Assembly: GCA_965205545.1 (NCBI GenBank)
Contig: OZ242170.1
Span: 310,001-374,000, forward strand
DNA from: Bin55 sp965205545
Lineage (GTDB): Bacteria > Pseudomonadota > Gammaproteobacteria > Pseudomonadales > Azotimanducaceae
Length of the DNA: 64,000 bases
Reading direction: 5' to 3'
The position numbers and the translations under genes are program-made. Shown here piece after piece: positions 8,708 through 18,104 of this stretch; within the stretch, counting starts at the first letter, position 1; each line of letters opens with the position of its first letter. The notes under the pieces are model-generated. The model did no database searches, was not told the DNA's origin, and saw nothing but the letters and a program-made list of their open reading frames with translations.

Positions 8708-9912
8708 GACCGCTGGACGGAGTTCGAGTTCTTGACTTTACGCATGTTCTGGCTGGACCATTCTGCACACGACTACTTGCGGATATGGGTGCGGACGTGG
8801 TCAAGGTGAATTCCGAGACGCGTGCGCAGATCAATGCTCCAATGGGCCCATACTTCACTCTATGGAACAGAAACAAGCGAACCATTGCGCTTGATATGGG
8901 ACGTGAGGAGGCGCGGGAGATTGCCTTCGATCTTGCGCTCAAAGCCGATGTGGTAATCGACAATTTCTCCATGGGAGTATTGGAACGTTGGGGCATGGGC
9001 TACAGCGATGTGAGCAAACTGAACACGTCAGTAATTTATGTGCAAATGTCAGGAATGGGGAGTGGCGGTCCCTGGTCAAACTTTGTGACCTACGCGCCTA
9101 CCATTCATGCCTTAAGCGGTCTAACCTATACGACTGGCGTACCCGGTCGCAAGGACATAGGCCTGGGGTATTCGTACAACGACCATCAGGCGGGACTACA
9201 CGCAGCTGTTGCCGTGCTAGCGGCACTCGAGGCTCGTGAACATACTGGCAAGGGTCAACGCATTGATATTTCCCAGTTTGAGGTCGCTGTGAATCTCCTA
9301 GGTCCAACTTTTCTGAACTATTTTGCGAATGGCGAAGGTATTGAACCGTGTGGCAACGATCAGCCCTACGATGAGATCGCGCCTCACGGCTGCTATCGTT
9401 GCGCTGGCCCGGCCAGCGACGATGTTCTCGACGAACGTTGGATTGCGATAGCGTGCTTGAACGACTCTCAGTGGCAAGCCTTGCAAGCTTGCATGGGAAA
9501 TCCCGATTGGGCTCGCGACCTAGTGTACTCTTCACCGGCAGGACGCTACCAAAACCGCCGCGAGCTTGATGAACAATTGAGCGCTTGGACCTGTGGCCTT
9601 GACGCGAGGGAACTAATGCAAACCCTTCAAACGGCAGGTGTGCCGGCTGGGGTTGTGCAAGATGGAGTGGACCTGATGGAATTGGATCCCCAATTGAATG
9701 AGAAAGAGTTCATTCGTCGCATTGAGGAACCCCATCCAACCATGGGCACTACCTATGCGGACAAATTACCCATCGATTTTGAAGACACTCCATGTGATGT
9801 ATACGAGCGTTCACGAACTCTTGGTGAGGATAATGTGCAAATTCTCGCCGATTGGCTAGGCATCAACGAAGAATCCGTCATCCAAGGGGAAGAAGAAGGA
9901 TATTTGCGCTAG
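8704..9912 (+). CDS. Class III CoA-transferase (CaiB/BaiF family)
   Basis: A full-length (402 aa) CoA-transferase. The N-terminus MRPLDGVRVLDFTHVLAGP and LLADMGADVVKV are the classic Rossmann-like opening. NRNKRTIALDM, KADVVIDNFSMGVLERWG and GKGQRIDISQFEV follow in order. As in its upstream neighbour, Glu occupies the place of the catalytic Asp of formyl-CoA transferase, a variant seen in part of the family. The start is set at ATG 8704 rather than TTG 8689, because it gives the canonical N-terminus and the ATGA overlap with the repaired upstream gene; a GGTGGGG lies about 10 bases before it. The two genes probably form a heteromeric or sequential pair. The acid substrate cannot be read from sequence. 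Confidence 0.92.
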   Translation: MRPLDGVRVLDFTHVLAGPFCTRLLADMGADVVKVNSETRAQINAPMGPYFTLWNRNKRTIALDMGREEAREIAFDLALKADVVIDNFSMGVLERWGMGYSDVSKLNTSVIYVQMSGMGSGGPWSNFVTYAPTIHALSGLTYTTGVPGRKDIGLGYSYNDHQAGLHAAVAVLAALEAREHTGKGQRIDISQFEVAVNLLGPTFLNYFANGEGIEPCGNDQPYDEIAPHGCYRCAGPASDDVLDERWIAIACLNDSQWQALQACMGNPDWARDLVYSSPAGRYQNRRELDEQLSAWTCGLDARELMQTLQTAGVPAGVVQDGVDLMELDPQLNEKEFIRRIEEPHPTMGTTYADKLPIDFEDTPCDVYERSRTLGEDNVQILADWLGINEESVIQGEEEGYLR

Positions 9913-9976
9913 CAACTTAGGCTAATGGCTAGCATTAGTATCAATGACTTAACCGTTTTCACCGACAGATAGGAGC

Positions 9977-11212
9977 ATGCACTTGCAGATTCAAACGGCT
10001 CGTAATGTACATTCAATCTCGCTTTTTGCTGTACTCTGTTTTTGCAGCGCAGTCAATGCCGACGTGGACCGGGACCATGTCAAATTCACAAAGGAATCGC
10101 TTGTCCTCGACTCTCACATAGACACTCCGTTTGCCCTCACTCGGAAACAGGGCAGTGTGATAGAAGGCGCTCCTGTTCTCGAGTTCGATTACCCCAAAGC
10201 GCGCGCAGGCGGCCTAGATGTCGCTTTCATGTCCATTTACGTGCCAGCAACTCGGGAGGACGATGGAACAGCAATGGAGTTTGCAGACCAGCTCATTGAT
10301 TCCGTAGAGGAAATCGCGGAACAAGCGCCGGACAAGTTTGCATTGGCTACCTGCACCGCGGACATTCGAAAGATCAAGGAACAAGGCCTGATCGCGCTTC
10401 CCATGGGACTGGAAAATGGCGCCCCAATCGATGGCAAACTCGAAAACTTTGACCATCTGATTGAACGTGGGATTCGCTACATAACACTTGCACACTCCAA
10501 GAACAACCACATTGCCGATTCGTCTTACGACGATGCTCCACATTGGGAAGGTCTCTCGGCGTTTGGTATAGAGATTGTTGAAGAGATGAACGATAGAGGA
10601 ATCATTGTCGACATCTCCCATTTGACCGACGATGCTGCGTGGAAAGTTCTGGAAATCAGCAAGACTCCGGTGGCTGCTACTCACTCTTCTCTTCGCCATT
10701 TCGTCCCAGGATTCCACAGGAACATTTCGGACGAAATGGTTGTTGCCGTTGCCAAAGCCGGAGGCGTTGTCATGATTAATTTTGGCAGCGGCTTCGTCGA
10801 TGCGGAGTCTCGGCGTTGGTCGGATCGACGTCGAGAAATCGCCGAAGAGCTGGATGCCAAGTATCCTGACGACCCAACAATGGTGACCGCGCTGCTGCAG
10901 GAATATGCCGAGGAAAATCCATATCCGTTCGCTGACGTCGCCAAGGTCGTGGACCACATTGATCGCGTAGTGGAGTTGGCGAGCGTCGATCACGTTGGAT
11001 TGGGATCAGACTTTGAGGGCGTCGGGGGCACGTTACCCGAGGGGTTAAGGGATGCCTCCGGAATTCCCAACATTGTGAAGGAGCTTTGGGAACGCGGCTA
11101 CTCGATTGACGATACCAAGAAAATTCTTGGTGAGAACTTCATGCGCGTTTGGAGCGAAGTGGAGAAACATGCGGAGGCACAAGGCAACGAGGTAGTCTGC
11201 CAACACAATTAG
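9977..11212 (+). CDS. Membrane dipeptidase (renal dipeptidase, peptidase M19), exported
   Basis: A zinc dipeptidase of the amidohydrolase-like M19 family, which hydrolyses dipeptides, often with D-residues. An N-terminal signal peptide (SISLFAVLCFCSAVNA) targets it to the periplasm. Zinc-site landmarks are LVLDSHIDTP (HxD), GLENGAPI (Glu), TLAHSKNNH, IIVDISHL (His) and AATHSSLRH (His), with VGLGSDFEGVG near the end. The 411-aa length fits. AGGAG lies only one base before ATG 9977, unusually close, so the start could lie a little downstream. It follows the CoA-transferase pair by 64 bp on the same strand and may share its transcript. Confidence 0.92.
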   Translation: MHLQIQTARNVHSISLFAVLCFCSAVNADVDRDHVKFTKESLVLDSHIDTPFALTRKQGSVIEGAPVLEFDYPKARAGGLDVAFMSIYVPATREDDGTAMEFADQLIDSVEEIAEQAPDKFALATCTADIRKIKEQGLIALPMGLENGAPIDGKLENFDHLIERGIRYITLAHSKNNHIADSSYDDAPHWEGLSAFGIEIVEEMNDRGIIVDISHLTDDAAWKVLEISKTPVAATHSSLRHFVPGFHRNISDEMVVAVAKAGGVVMINFGSGFVDAESRRWSDRRREIAEELDAKYPDDPTMVTALLQEYAEENPYPFADVAKVVDHIDRVVELASVDHVGLGSDFEGVGGTLPEGLRDASGIPNIVKELWERGYSIDDTKKILGENFMRVWSEVEKHAEAQGNEVVCQHN

Positions 11213-11241
11213 CCGAAGTTCTTCCTCGACTACAACGGAAC

Positions 11242-11270
11242 CTGGGCGAATGGCAATAGCAATCGCCCAG
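11242..11270. terminator. Possible hairpin between convergent genes
   Basis: CTGGGCGA (11242-11249) pairs perfectly with TCGCCCAG (11263-11270) across a 13-nt loop, between the dipeptidase and the convergent lipoprotein gene. No clear T-run follows on either strand, so a role in termination is only suggested by position. Confidence 0.35.
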
Positions 11271-11335
11271 CCCATTAAATTAAGAGCTACTCGTCTGGAA
11301 CGAGTCTGAAGGTTCGTAGCACGATCTAATTGGCG

Positions 11336-13255
11336 CTACCCACCCATGTCGTCTGCGCCGGGATCTTCAGATTGCTCTGATTCTGCACTGTCCGTACCCT
11401 CTACCGGAGGTGCCTCGCCAAACCGCTGAACCAGCGCACTTTCCAACATTTCGGGATGAACATGCTTTTTCAATACACATCCTTTAGAGTCGACTAGGTA
11501 CGCTTTGGGTATGAACCCCACACCATAGGAAACAGCGACAGGACCTTCCCAATCCTTGAGTTCGCCTAAATCGATCCACGGAATCTCGTGTTCGACCGAC
11601 GCCTCATACCAGTCGTCAAAATTGTCGTCGATTGAAACTCCGACAATTTCAAACCCATGGTTGCTATACGCCGTGTATAGTCTCTTCAAGTCTGGAAATG
11701 TAGCGATGCAGGGACCGCACCATGAAGCCCAAAAGTCGATGAGGGTGACCTGATTGTCAGCAAGAATGTCGTAGAGGGCCATATCGACGCCTTCTGCGTT
11801 TGCCAAAGTAAACGCCGGAACTTTTTGCCCTTGGAGCACTTTACCGTCGTTTTCATTTCTCTCAATGCGGACAACGAGGTCATTCCTTGCGGGAGTAACG
11901 CGTTGAGCAACAATCTCAGGATCGAGTTGCATCGCAAGTCTATCGTAGACCGGTAAAGCAAGGTGGCTATCCTCGCCGTTTGGGCTAATTGCACCTAACT
12001 CCATTGCCAGCAAAACATTTATTGGGTCGTCCGATTCGTCAACAATCTTGCGCAGTGCGGCGTTGCTCATTTGCCCCAATTCTCGCTGCAGAGTTTCGTA
12101 CTCTGATTCGCCTGCCCTTGGTTCATTTGAAAAGAGCATTGCTGCCATGGAACGATGAGTCTGGTCGATAACCACGTCTTCACAACCCTCGGCAGGCTCG
12201 TGTGTGGGGGCTTGGGGCTCTGCGGCGTCTTGTTCCGAGTCGGCTTCTGCATCGGCACCTGAATCGTCTTCATCATTAGCGTTTGCAGCGTCTGTCGTCT
12301 GTGCATCGATCTCGCTCATCGCTTCATGTTGTCCCAGGTATGCCACGTAAGCTGTTTCGTACGCGTCAAACTTGTCTTGATATGCGGTCGACTGCTCCCA
12401 GCTCTCGATCAATTCAGCGTGTTTTCCTTCACCTGAGGTAACGAATAACCGCTCTAGAGCGCGCAGTTCAACGTCATAACTCACATTTGGCTCCGCTACA
12501 AAACGCGTATTCGCATAGATGTAGTCCTCCGTGGAGTACTGGGTGGAAAGGTAAAAGGTGACGACTTGCACGTCGCCAACATCTGCCTCAATCAAGAACT
12601 TACCCTCGTTGAGCATGACGTAACCCAGCGAGAAGGTTTGCAATGAGCCGTCCTTGTAATTGCGTCCGTAGACACCAATCGTAGCCATGTTCAAGTCTTG
12701 GTCGAGATTGCTGAAATCTCCCGAAATCGCAATTTTCTGGTCTGGATTCCGGCTTCTCAGTGACTCGCCCAACACAAACAATCCATCTGCTGGATATTCG
12801 TTCATATCGTCAACTAGAGCCATAGCTATTGGAGCTCCACCAGGCTTGAGCAGTGCGGTTGTAACAAGCTCGTGTTCGCCGACCTTCGCTGTTACTTTCA
12901 CTTCAGTGGCTGATTCAATCTCGCCACTAATTGTGAATTGTCCATCCACAAGAGGTGCTGCAGCCAGCTCTTCCTCTATCGTCGCGCCATCCTCGCCCTC
13001 GACGCTGTGCGTAACTACGACGATTGCCGTTGACCAGTCCAATACTGGTTCTTCTGGCTCGGTGGTTTGCTCGCTGGCAGCATCCGTAGCAAGTTCATTT
13101 TCATTTGCTGCATCGACATCCGCTGTCTCGGAAGGCTCAGGTACAACGACGACAAGTTCGCCGGTAATCGTGTAGCTATTTAGAGGGGCGACACTACACC
13201 CAGCAAGAAGTCCCGCGACGCCTAACAAGCTCATGAATACAAACAGCTTCTTCAT
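11336..13255 (-). CDS. TlpA/ResA-type thioredoxin-fold lipoprotein
   Basis: A lipoprotein with lipobox LLAGC at residues 16-20, so it is anchored in the periplasm. The C-terminal ~150 residues are a TlpA-like domain with redox motif WASWCGPC and the cis-Pro region GVGFIPKAYLVD. It probably reduces or exchanges disulfides in exported proteins. The long N-terminal part (about 480 residues) resembles the beta-rich regions that precede TlpA domains in large thiol-disulfide lipoproteins (DUF4369-like). It also has Glu/Asp/Ala-rich low-complexity stretches after the lipobox, around residues 320-350 and at the tail. ATG 13255 follows AAGGAGGC by about 10 bases. The role of the N-terminal domain is unknown. 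Confidence 0.85.
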   Translation of the reverse strand: MKKLFVFMSLLGVAGLLAGCSVAPLNSYTITGELVVVVPEPSETADVDAANENELATDAASEQTTEPEEPVLDWSTAIVVVTHSVEGEDGATIEEELAAAPLVDGQFTISGEIESATEVKVTAKVGEHELVTTALLKPGGAPIAMALVDDMNEYPADGLFVLGESLRSRNPDQKIAISGDFSNLDQDLNMATIGVYGRNYKDGSLQTFSLGYVMLNEGKFLIEADVGDVQVVTFYLSTQYSTEDYIYANTRFVAEPNVSYDVELRALERLFVTSGEGKHAELIESWEQSTAYQDKFDAYETAYVAYLGQHEAMSEIDAQTTDAANANDEDDSGADAEADSEQDAAEPQAPTHEPAEGCEDVVIDQTHRSMAAMLFSNEPRAGESEYETLQRELGQMSNAALRKIVDESDDPINVLLAMELGAISPNGEDSHLALPVYDRLAMQLDPEIVAQRVTPARNDLVVRIERNENDGKVLQGQKVPAFTLANAEGVDMALYDILADNQVTLIDFWASWCGPCIATFPDLKRLYTAYSNHGFEIVGVSIDDNFDDWYEASVEHEIPWIDLGELKDWEGPVAVSYGVGFIPKAYLVDSKGCVLKKHVHPEMLESALVQRFGEAPPVEGTDSAESEQSEDPGADDMGG

Positions 13256-13672
13256 TGAAATTCTGCCTCCTTGACAGTCACTTACGCCCCAAAGTTGAAA
13301 TCGAGATTCGCTGTGGACTACGCGTTCGGACGTTGTGTAACCACGCAGCAGCTTAAATTTTGCGATGTGGTTTGGATTTGCGGTCGACTGAGATCATTTT
13401 GCACAGAATTGAAGCACCTTCATCGAGCTTCGCAGTTCCCGTCTAGAAATTACACATGCGCAACCTTGCAAACAACAGGCAGGGCTCGAGTTTTGGATTC
13501 CGAATCCTGGCTAGTTGTCGCTCATGAAATTAACGAGTGTCGGGTAGCCACATTGCACCCTTCGTAGTGGCAATTTGAGCTAACGTTGCAACCTCCGAAG
13601 CGAATTCTGCTAGTGCAATTAGCGTTTATCGACTGCAGTCGGGTGCTGAAATTCCGCGAGTTTAGTAAAGGG
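13256..13672. other. Intergenic region, 417 bp
   Basis: Holds the ribosome site and presumably the promoter of the TlpA-like gene, and the 3' region of the degQ-like gene. Two overlapping rightward frames (13271-13567, 13586-13825) lack start signals, domains and natural composition, and I treat them as chance. Confidence 0.4.
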
Positions 13673-14995
13673 TTAGTTCTGGAATATCAGAGTGTAGGTT
13701 CGACGGTCTCGATAGTAGCGAATTCCAGCAATTTCATAGTTGGATGCCAATTCGCGAAATTGATCGAGCGAATTCACACGAGTTCTATTGACTGCAACGA
13801 TGACGTCATCTTTGCGCAATCCTAGTGAATATGCGACGCTCGACTTATCGATTTCGGAGACAACCACTCCACGACCAGCCACGACGTTGTAAGCGTCGTG
13901 TGAAACTTTCAGATTATCGAAATCAACGCCGCTGAATTGAGCTGAGAGTTCGCCTCCCTTCACGACAAACGCTTCCCCGATTGTCACGTCGACCTTTTGA
14001 CGTTGACCTTGGCGTATGAATTCCACGTTGACTGACTCGCCGACACGTTTTAGGCTCAATTGTGCTCTTAGCGCATTGGGATCGGCGACAACATCGCCAT
14101 CAACGGCAACGATCACGTCTTCGATCATGAGACCTGCGTTTTCGGCGGACGAACCTTCGACAATGTCTGTGATAATGGCTCCGTCAAGTGAATCCAATTC
14201 GTAGACTTCGGCATCCTGGGTAGTTACGCCCTGCATTGCGATTCCTAGAACCCCGCGACTGATGCGTCCATGTTCGATTAGTTGTACGACAACTGACGAA
14301 ACCATGTCGGAGGGAATTGCGAATCCTATACCCACACTGCCGGAGCTTCCAACGATCGCAGTGTTGATTCCAATCACTTGACCCTCCAAATTAACCAAAG
14401 GCCCGCCGGAATTACCGGGGTTGATTGCCGCATCGGTTTGTATGAAATTTTCGTATTCCTCGATGTCAAGACCCGTACGACCCAGCGCACTGATGATTCC
14501 TGAAGTAACCGTTTGGCCAAATCCAAACGGATTACCTATAGCCACAACGTAGTCTCCGACACGGAGATCATCGGATTCTCCGAGATTGAGTTCCTGAAGA
14601 TCATCAGCTTCAATGCGCAGCAGTGCGACGTCTGTATCGGGATCACTTCCGAGGACAGTTGCGGTGAACTCACGACGGTCCAGGAGAGTAACAACAATTT
14701 CCTCTGCACCAGAGACGACGTGGTGATTGGTAACAACAAAGCCTTGGTCCGCGTCGATAATTAGTCCCGAACCAGCGCTTTGACGCTCGTGATATCGCCT
14801 CGGACCCGAAGGTCCCCAATAGCCACGCGTTGGAACCGCCGCGATTCGCTTTACCTGAATGTTGACTACCGCCGGAGTTACGTTTTCAAGCATCGGAGCC
14901 AACGAAGTTGTTCCGTCATGTGGATGTGCGTGTACAGCGGTCCCCGCACAAAGCAACACGACGCATACGAAAATCCCGACTAGCTTGTGTGTCAT
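13673..14995 (-). CDS. Periplasmic serine protease, DegQ/DegP (Do) family
   Basis: A periplasmic quality-control protease that degrades misfolded envelope proteins. The signal peptide is VGIFVCVVLLCAGTAVHA. The trypsin-like domain shows the full catalytic triad: His in VTNHHVV, Asp in DPDTDVALLRI and Ser in NPGNSGGPL. Two PDZ domains follow: one centred on GAIITDIVEGSSAENAGL, and a second on GRGVVVSEIDKSSVAYSLGL with DDVIVAVNR. The start is placed at ATG 14995, not the upstream candidate at 15106, because GGAGAAG lies 4 bases before it and the signal peptide begins there. Length 440 aa fits DegQ. A sigma-E type promoter is expected but I could not identify one with confidence. Confidence 0.93.
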   Translation of the reverse strand: MTHKLVGIFVCVVLLCAGTAVHAHPHDGTTSLAPMLENVTPAVVNIQVKRIAAVPTRGYWGPSGPRRYHERQSAGSGLIIDADQGFVVTNHHVVSGAEEIVVTLLDRREFTATVLGSDPDTDVALLRIEADDLQELNLGESDDLRVGDYVVAIGNPFGFGQTVTSGIISALGRTGLDIEEYENFIQTDAAINPGNSGGPLVNLEGQVIGINTAIVGSSGSVGIGFAIPSDMVSSVVVQLIEHGRISRGVLGIAMQGVTTQDAEVYELDSLDGAIITDIVEGSSAENAGLMIEDVIVAVDGDVVADPNALRAQLSLKRVGESVNVEFIRQGQRQKVDVTIGEAFVVKGGELSAQFSGVDFDNLKVSHDAYNVVAGRGVVVSEIDKSSVAYSLGLRKDDVIVAVNRTRVNSLDQFRELASNYEIAGIRYYRDRRTYTLIFQN

Positions 14996-15172
14996 TGACT
15001 TCTCCGGTATGTCCTGATTGATCAACTTGCGGCAATAAAACTGAAGGCCCCTTTCAGAAGCCACGCCGCGACGGTGCGAATTAGGGTTTCGTTGCTCTAT
15101 TTGCACCGACTGACCACATCCCCTGCATTTTATCTTTACTACATCCCATAGATATGAGCATTCGGCAAAAGT

Positions 15173-16357
15173 TCAACCGTTTTGGGAAGACGATACCGCG
15201 TCGTAGTTGTAGACAACGTGGGTCAATCGTTCGAGAGCAATCCTCGAACCTAGATCTCGTACCCATGACCAAGGTCTAGGCAGGTGATAAGCAACTCCCA
15301 TCAGGTGCGAGTAGTTTTGAATTCTTCGTACGCGTGCTTTTCGTACCTGTTCGTACTTGACGATTGCACGCATCGGATCCTGTTTTTCTATCTCAAGACA
15401 CTGAGCCAATGCAAACGCATCTTCGATTGCTAGGGCGGCGCCCTGAGCCAAGAAAGGAAGAATGCAGTGGCAGGCATCGCCCAATAATGTGCCTCGACCC
15501 TTTGTCCAGCCTCCAGGAATCTGGTTGTGTCTAAACAGGCCCCATTGAAAGACCTTTTGTTGGTCTATAGAGTCAATTAGCTCCGCGACATCTGTGTGCC
15601 ACCTTGCAAAGGCCTGCTTAAGTTTCGATACGCATCCCTGTTGGCCCCAAGAGTCGTGCAACTCGGCGCTAGACCTTGTAATGAACACGCAGTTTAAGTT
15701 GCCGATGTCGTCTACGGGGTAATGCACTATATGCCCGTTTGGACCACACCAGACCGTGGTCTCCGTGCCGATGGATTGGGGCAAATCCTCTTGTTGCAGA
15801 ATTGATCGCCAGGCCACCCATCCTGAAAACGGGGGATTGTAGTTAGTACCCATTAGGCTACGCACCGTCGAACGCATGCCGTCGGCGCCGACTACCAATT
15901 CACCGCGGTACTGTCCGCTTTGACTTGCTATGGTTACTTCTCCCCCTAAATCCTTTATGTCAACAACTTTGTCTTCCTGACAGAGACGAATGTTGGGTTC
16001 ACTTTGTGTTTGCTGAAGGAGGATACGAACCAGGGTCGACCGCAATATGTGGATATAAGGCGACCCGCACCGCTCTCGGACAATTTCTCCCAGCGGCAGC
16101 CGAGCAACAACTCGACCCGATTTCCACTCGCGTGTAAGAACATCGGTTACTGACACCGAATTGGCCAAAAGATCGTTCTGCAATCCAACCTGAAACAGCA
16201 GGCGAGTAGCGTTTGGCGAAAGCTGGATGCCAGCACCAGATAGGTCATCGAACCTGTTGCGCTCGAACACAATTGTTGGAATGTCGTGTCGCCCAAGTGC
16301 TAGGGAAGCACAAAGTCCGCCGATGCCTCCACCGACAATCAATACTGGAAGACGCAC
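15173..16357 (-). CDS. FAD-dependent aromatic-ring monooxygenase (salicylate-hydroxylase-like)
   Basis: A class A flavoprotein monooxygenase using NAD(P)H and O2. FAD-binding motif VLIVGGGIGGLCASL lies at the N-terminus, the middle DG region at ELVVGADGMRSTVR, and the second FAD motif at GTLLGDACHCILPFLAQGA (quoted as LLGDACHCILP). Sequence character matches 6-hydroxynicotinate/salicylate/3-hydroxybenzoate hydroxylases. The GTG start (16357) lies one base after the TAA of the upstream PhyH gene (TAAGGTG), so translation is probably coupled. It is the last gene of the peroxiredoxin-PhyH-monooxygenase operon. Substrate unknown. There is no membrane segment, which argues against squalene epoxidase. 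Confidence 0.88.
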   Translation of the reverse strand: MRLPVLIVGGGIGGLCASLALGRHDIPTIVFERNRFDDLSGAGIQLSPNATRLLFQVGLQNDLLANSVSVTDVLTREWKSGRVVARLPLGEIVRERCGSPYIHILRSTLVRILLQQTQSEPNIRLCQEDKVVDIKDLGGEVTIASQSGQYRGELVVGADGMRSTVRSLMGTNYNPPFSGWVAWRSILQQEDLPQSIGTETTVWCGPNGHIVHYPVDDIGNLNCVFITRSSAELHDSWGQQGCVSKLKQAFARWHTDVAELIDSIDQQKVFQWGLFRHNQIPGGWTKGRGTLLGDACHCILPFLAQGAALAIEDAFALAQCLEIEKQDPMRAIVKYEQVRKARVRRIQNYSHLMGVAYHLPRPWSWVRDLGSRIALERLTHVVYNYDAVSSSQNG

Positions 16358-16358
16358 C

Positions 16359-17111
16359 TTAATCCGGTTGTTCGAGGATCAAGCGGGGGTCGTGGGCATC
16401 TATATGGCCAACACCAAATCGGCTTACGCGAAGTCCCACAATTGTTTGTAGCTCTTCTGGAAACGACTTTAGCTTTGTACGCGTGTGCGCAAGCATCAGA
16501 TTTTCCTGCTGACGCTGAGATCCGGCACAGTAGTTGATCGTAAGACCCCATCGACGTTCGTTGCTAGCGTTAGATCCTCCACCGTGATAGCACGTGCCGA
16601 CAACGAAACAAATACTGCCTTTTGGCATTTCCGCGGCAATGGTGTCGAACTCTTCCTTCTTGGGTATTCCCTGACTGGAGTGATCTTGCTGGCCTGGGCG
16701 TTCGTGGGGATAGAGAGGGAACCGATGGCTACCGGGTACCAGGCGCGTGGCGCCATTTTCCGCGGTAAAGTCAGACAGGGCCCACATTGTGTTGCAAACT
16801 AGATTCTTGTGCGGCCTTTGGATACCGTAAAGTTGATCGTCGCAATGGATCGCCTGCGCAGTCTCTCCGGGATCAATGACTGCGGTCCCCATAGTCGACA
16901 GTAGCATGTCGTCTCCGAGGACTCCTCGGACTACCTCAAGTACAAATGGGTGAATAGCGACCCGTTCCCACACTTCGCTCCTGTTCAGGAGATCGAAATA
17001 CCGATGGGTCCTATAGCCGGTGAATTCCGTAGATTTCAGACTTGGCGGACCGTCGGTCTCCAGGCGACTTATTTCAGAACAGACTTCGTCACAAAACGCT
17101 AGATCGACCAC
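16359..17111 (-). CDS. Phytanoyl-CoA dioxygenase (PhyH) family protein, start uncertain
   Basis: An Fe(II)/2-oxoglutarate oxygenase with H89-x-D91 (IHCDDQLYG), distal H176 (CYHGGGSN) and Arg in RRWGLTINY. TRLVPGSHRFP is the family's core turn. GTG 17111 starts inside the expected N-terminal helix region. Upstream, the same frame stays open to 17192 and reads SHHIAEIEQQGFSIATD, a textbook PhyH N-terminus, but contains no ATG, GTG or TTG. Translation therefore begins either at GTG 17111 on a clipped protein or at a rare codon such as CTG 17171. It lies between a peroxiredoxin and a flavin monooxygenase in one operon, suggesting a joint oxidative pathway. Confidence 0.85.
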   Translation of the reverse strand: MVDLAFCDEVCSEISRLETDGPPSLKSTEFTGYRTHRYFDLLNRSEVWERVAIHPFVLEVVRGVLGDDMLLSTMGTAVIDPGETAQAIHCDDQLYGIQRPHKNLVCNTMWALSDFTAENGATRLVPGSHRFPLYPHERPGQQDHSSQGIPKKEEFDTIAAEMPKGSICFVVGTCYHGGGSNASNERRWGLTINYCAGSQRQQENLMLAHTRTKLKSFPEELQTIVGLRVSRFGVGHIDAHDPRLILEQPD

Positions 17112-17208
17112 GTCAGTGGCGATGCTGAAGCCCTGCTGCTCAATTTCTGCGATGTGATGGGAAACGTTCAGAAGTTTTATCTTGGCTGATGCCTAAAGCC
17201 GCAAGAAG

Positions 17209-17868
17209 CTATTCTGGCTGTGGTACATATCGAAGGTAGGGTTTTGGCGACTTCCAGCCATTCGGGTAGCGTTCTTTTGCTTCTTCGTCCGAGACCGCCG
17301 GAACGATTATCACGTCCTCGCCAGCCTGCCAGTTTACAGGCGTTGCCACTTGATGGTTTGCAGTCAGTTGGCAAGACTCCAACAATCGAAGAACCTCGTC
17401 AAAATTTCTTCCCGTACTCATGGGGTAGGTCAGCATGGCTTTGATTCGCTTATCGGGACCGATCACAAAAACTGATCGTACTGTGGCATTGTCTGCCGCC
17501 GTACGACCGACGCTTGATTCTCCAGCGTTGTCCGGAAGCATGTCGTATGCCTTGGCTACCGCGAGATCTGGGTCGCCGATCAGAGGGTACGTCACGGCGT
17601 TGCCTTGTGTCTCTTCGATGTCTTGAAGCCATTCGCTATGGCTGTCGACTGGGTCAATCGAGAGCCCGATGATCTTGCAATTACGAATCGCGAACTCGTC
17701 CTGCAATCCAGCCATGTAGCCCAGTTCCGTCGTGCAAACGGGCGTAAAGTCCTTTGGATGGGAGAACAAGATTGCCCAGTTGTCACCGATCCATTCGTGG
17801 AATGCAACTTCCCCGTGCGTAGTGTTAGCAACAAAGTCTGGGGCAATGGAGTTTATTCGTAGGGTCAT
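17209..17868 (-). CDS. 1-Cys peroxiredoxin (Prx6/LsfA-like)
   Basis: A cytoplasmic thiol peroxidase that reduces H2O2 and organic peroxides. The peroxidatic cysteine is in DFTPVCTTELG near residue 46, with the supporting Thr and a distal Arg. No resolving cysteine is seen in the C-terminal part, which carries the Prx6-type extension (VNWQAGEDVIIVPAVSDEEA; quoted as NWQAGEDVIIVP). The 219-aa length is typical. It is the first gene of a leftward operon with a PhyH oxygenase and an FAD monooxygenase; peroxide removal next to two O2-using enzymes makes sense. Confidence 0.93.
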   Translation of the reverse strand: MTLRINSIAPDFVANTTHGEVAFHEWIGDNWAILFSHPKDFTPVCTTELGYMAGLQDEFAIRNCKIIGLSIDPVDSHSEWLQDIEETQGNAVTYPLIGDPDLAVAKAYDMLPDNAGESSVGRTAADNATVRSVFVIGPDKRIKAMLTYPMSTGRNFDEVLRLLESCQLTANHQVATPVNWQAGEDVIIVPAVSDEEAKERYPNGWKSPKPYLRYVPQPE

Positions 17869-18104
17869 TGTGTTGGGCGGTACGTCAATTGGTTGGAAAT
17901 TATAGGCAACGGAGTTCTTAAGCAGTTCAACATCAAAGAGGTCGTGACTAGTACAAAGTTGGTAGTTTCTTGTCCATCTCTAGGCATAGATGTGCCAAAG
18001 ACAAGAGTCACAGAACCCATGAACGTTTGAACATTAATCGGCCAATAATGCGGCGCAAGCAGCAAGACAATCTATGTTTCTTCTGCACGAGGCTAAGTTC
18101 TGAC

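Noticed and set aside
13271..13567. Rightward 98-aa frame between the degQ-like and TlpA-like genes
   Set aside because: No ribosome site, no domain, odd composition, and it covers the promoter region of the TlpA-like gene.
15173..16357. Squalene epoxidase that would pair with the sterol methyltransferase
   Set aside because: The FAD motifs match soluble salicylate-hydroxylase-type enzymes; there is no membrane segment and no squalene-epoxidase C-terminal region.
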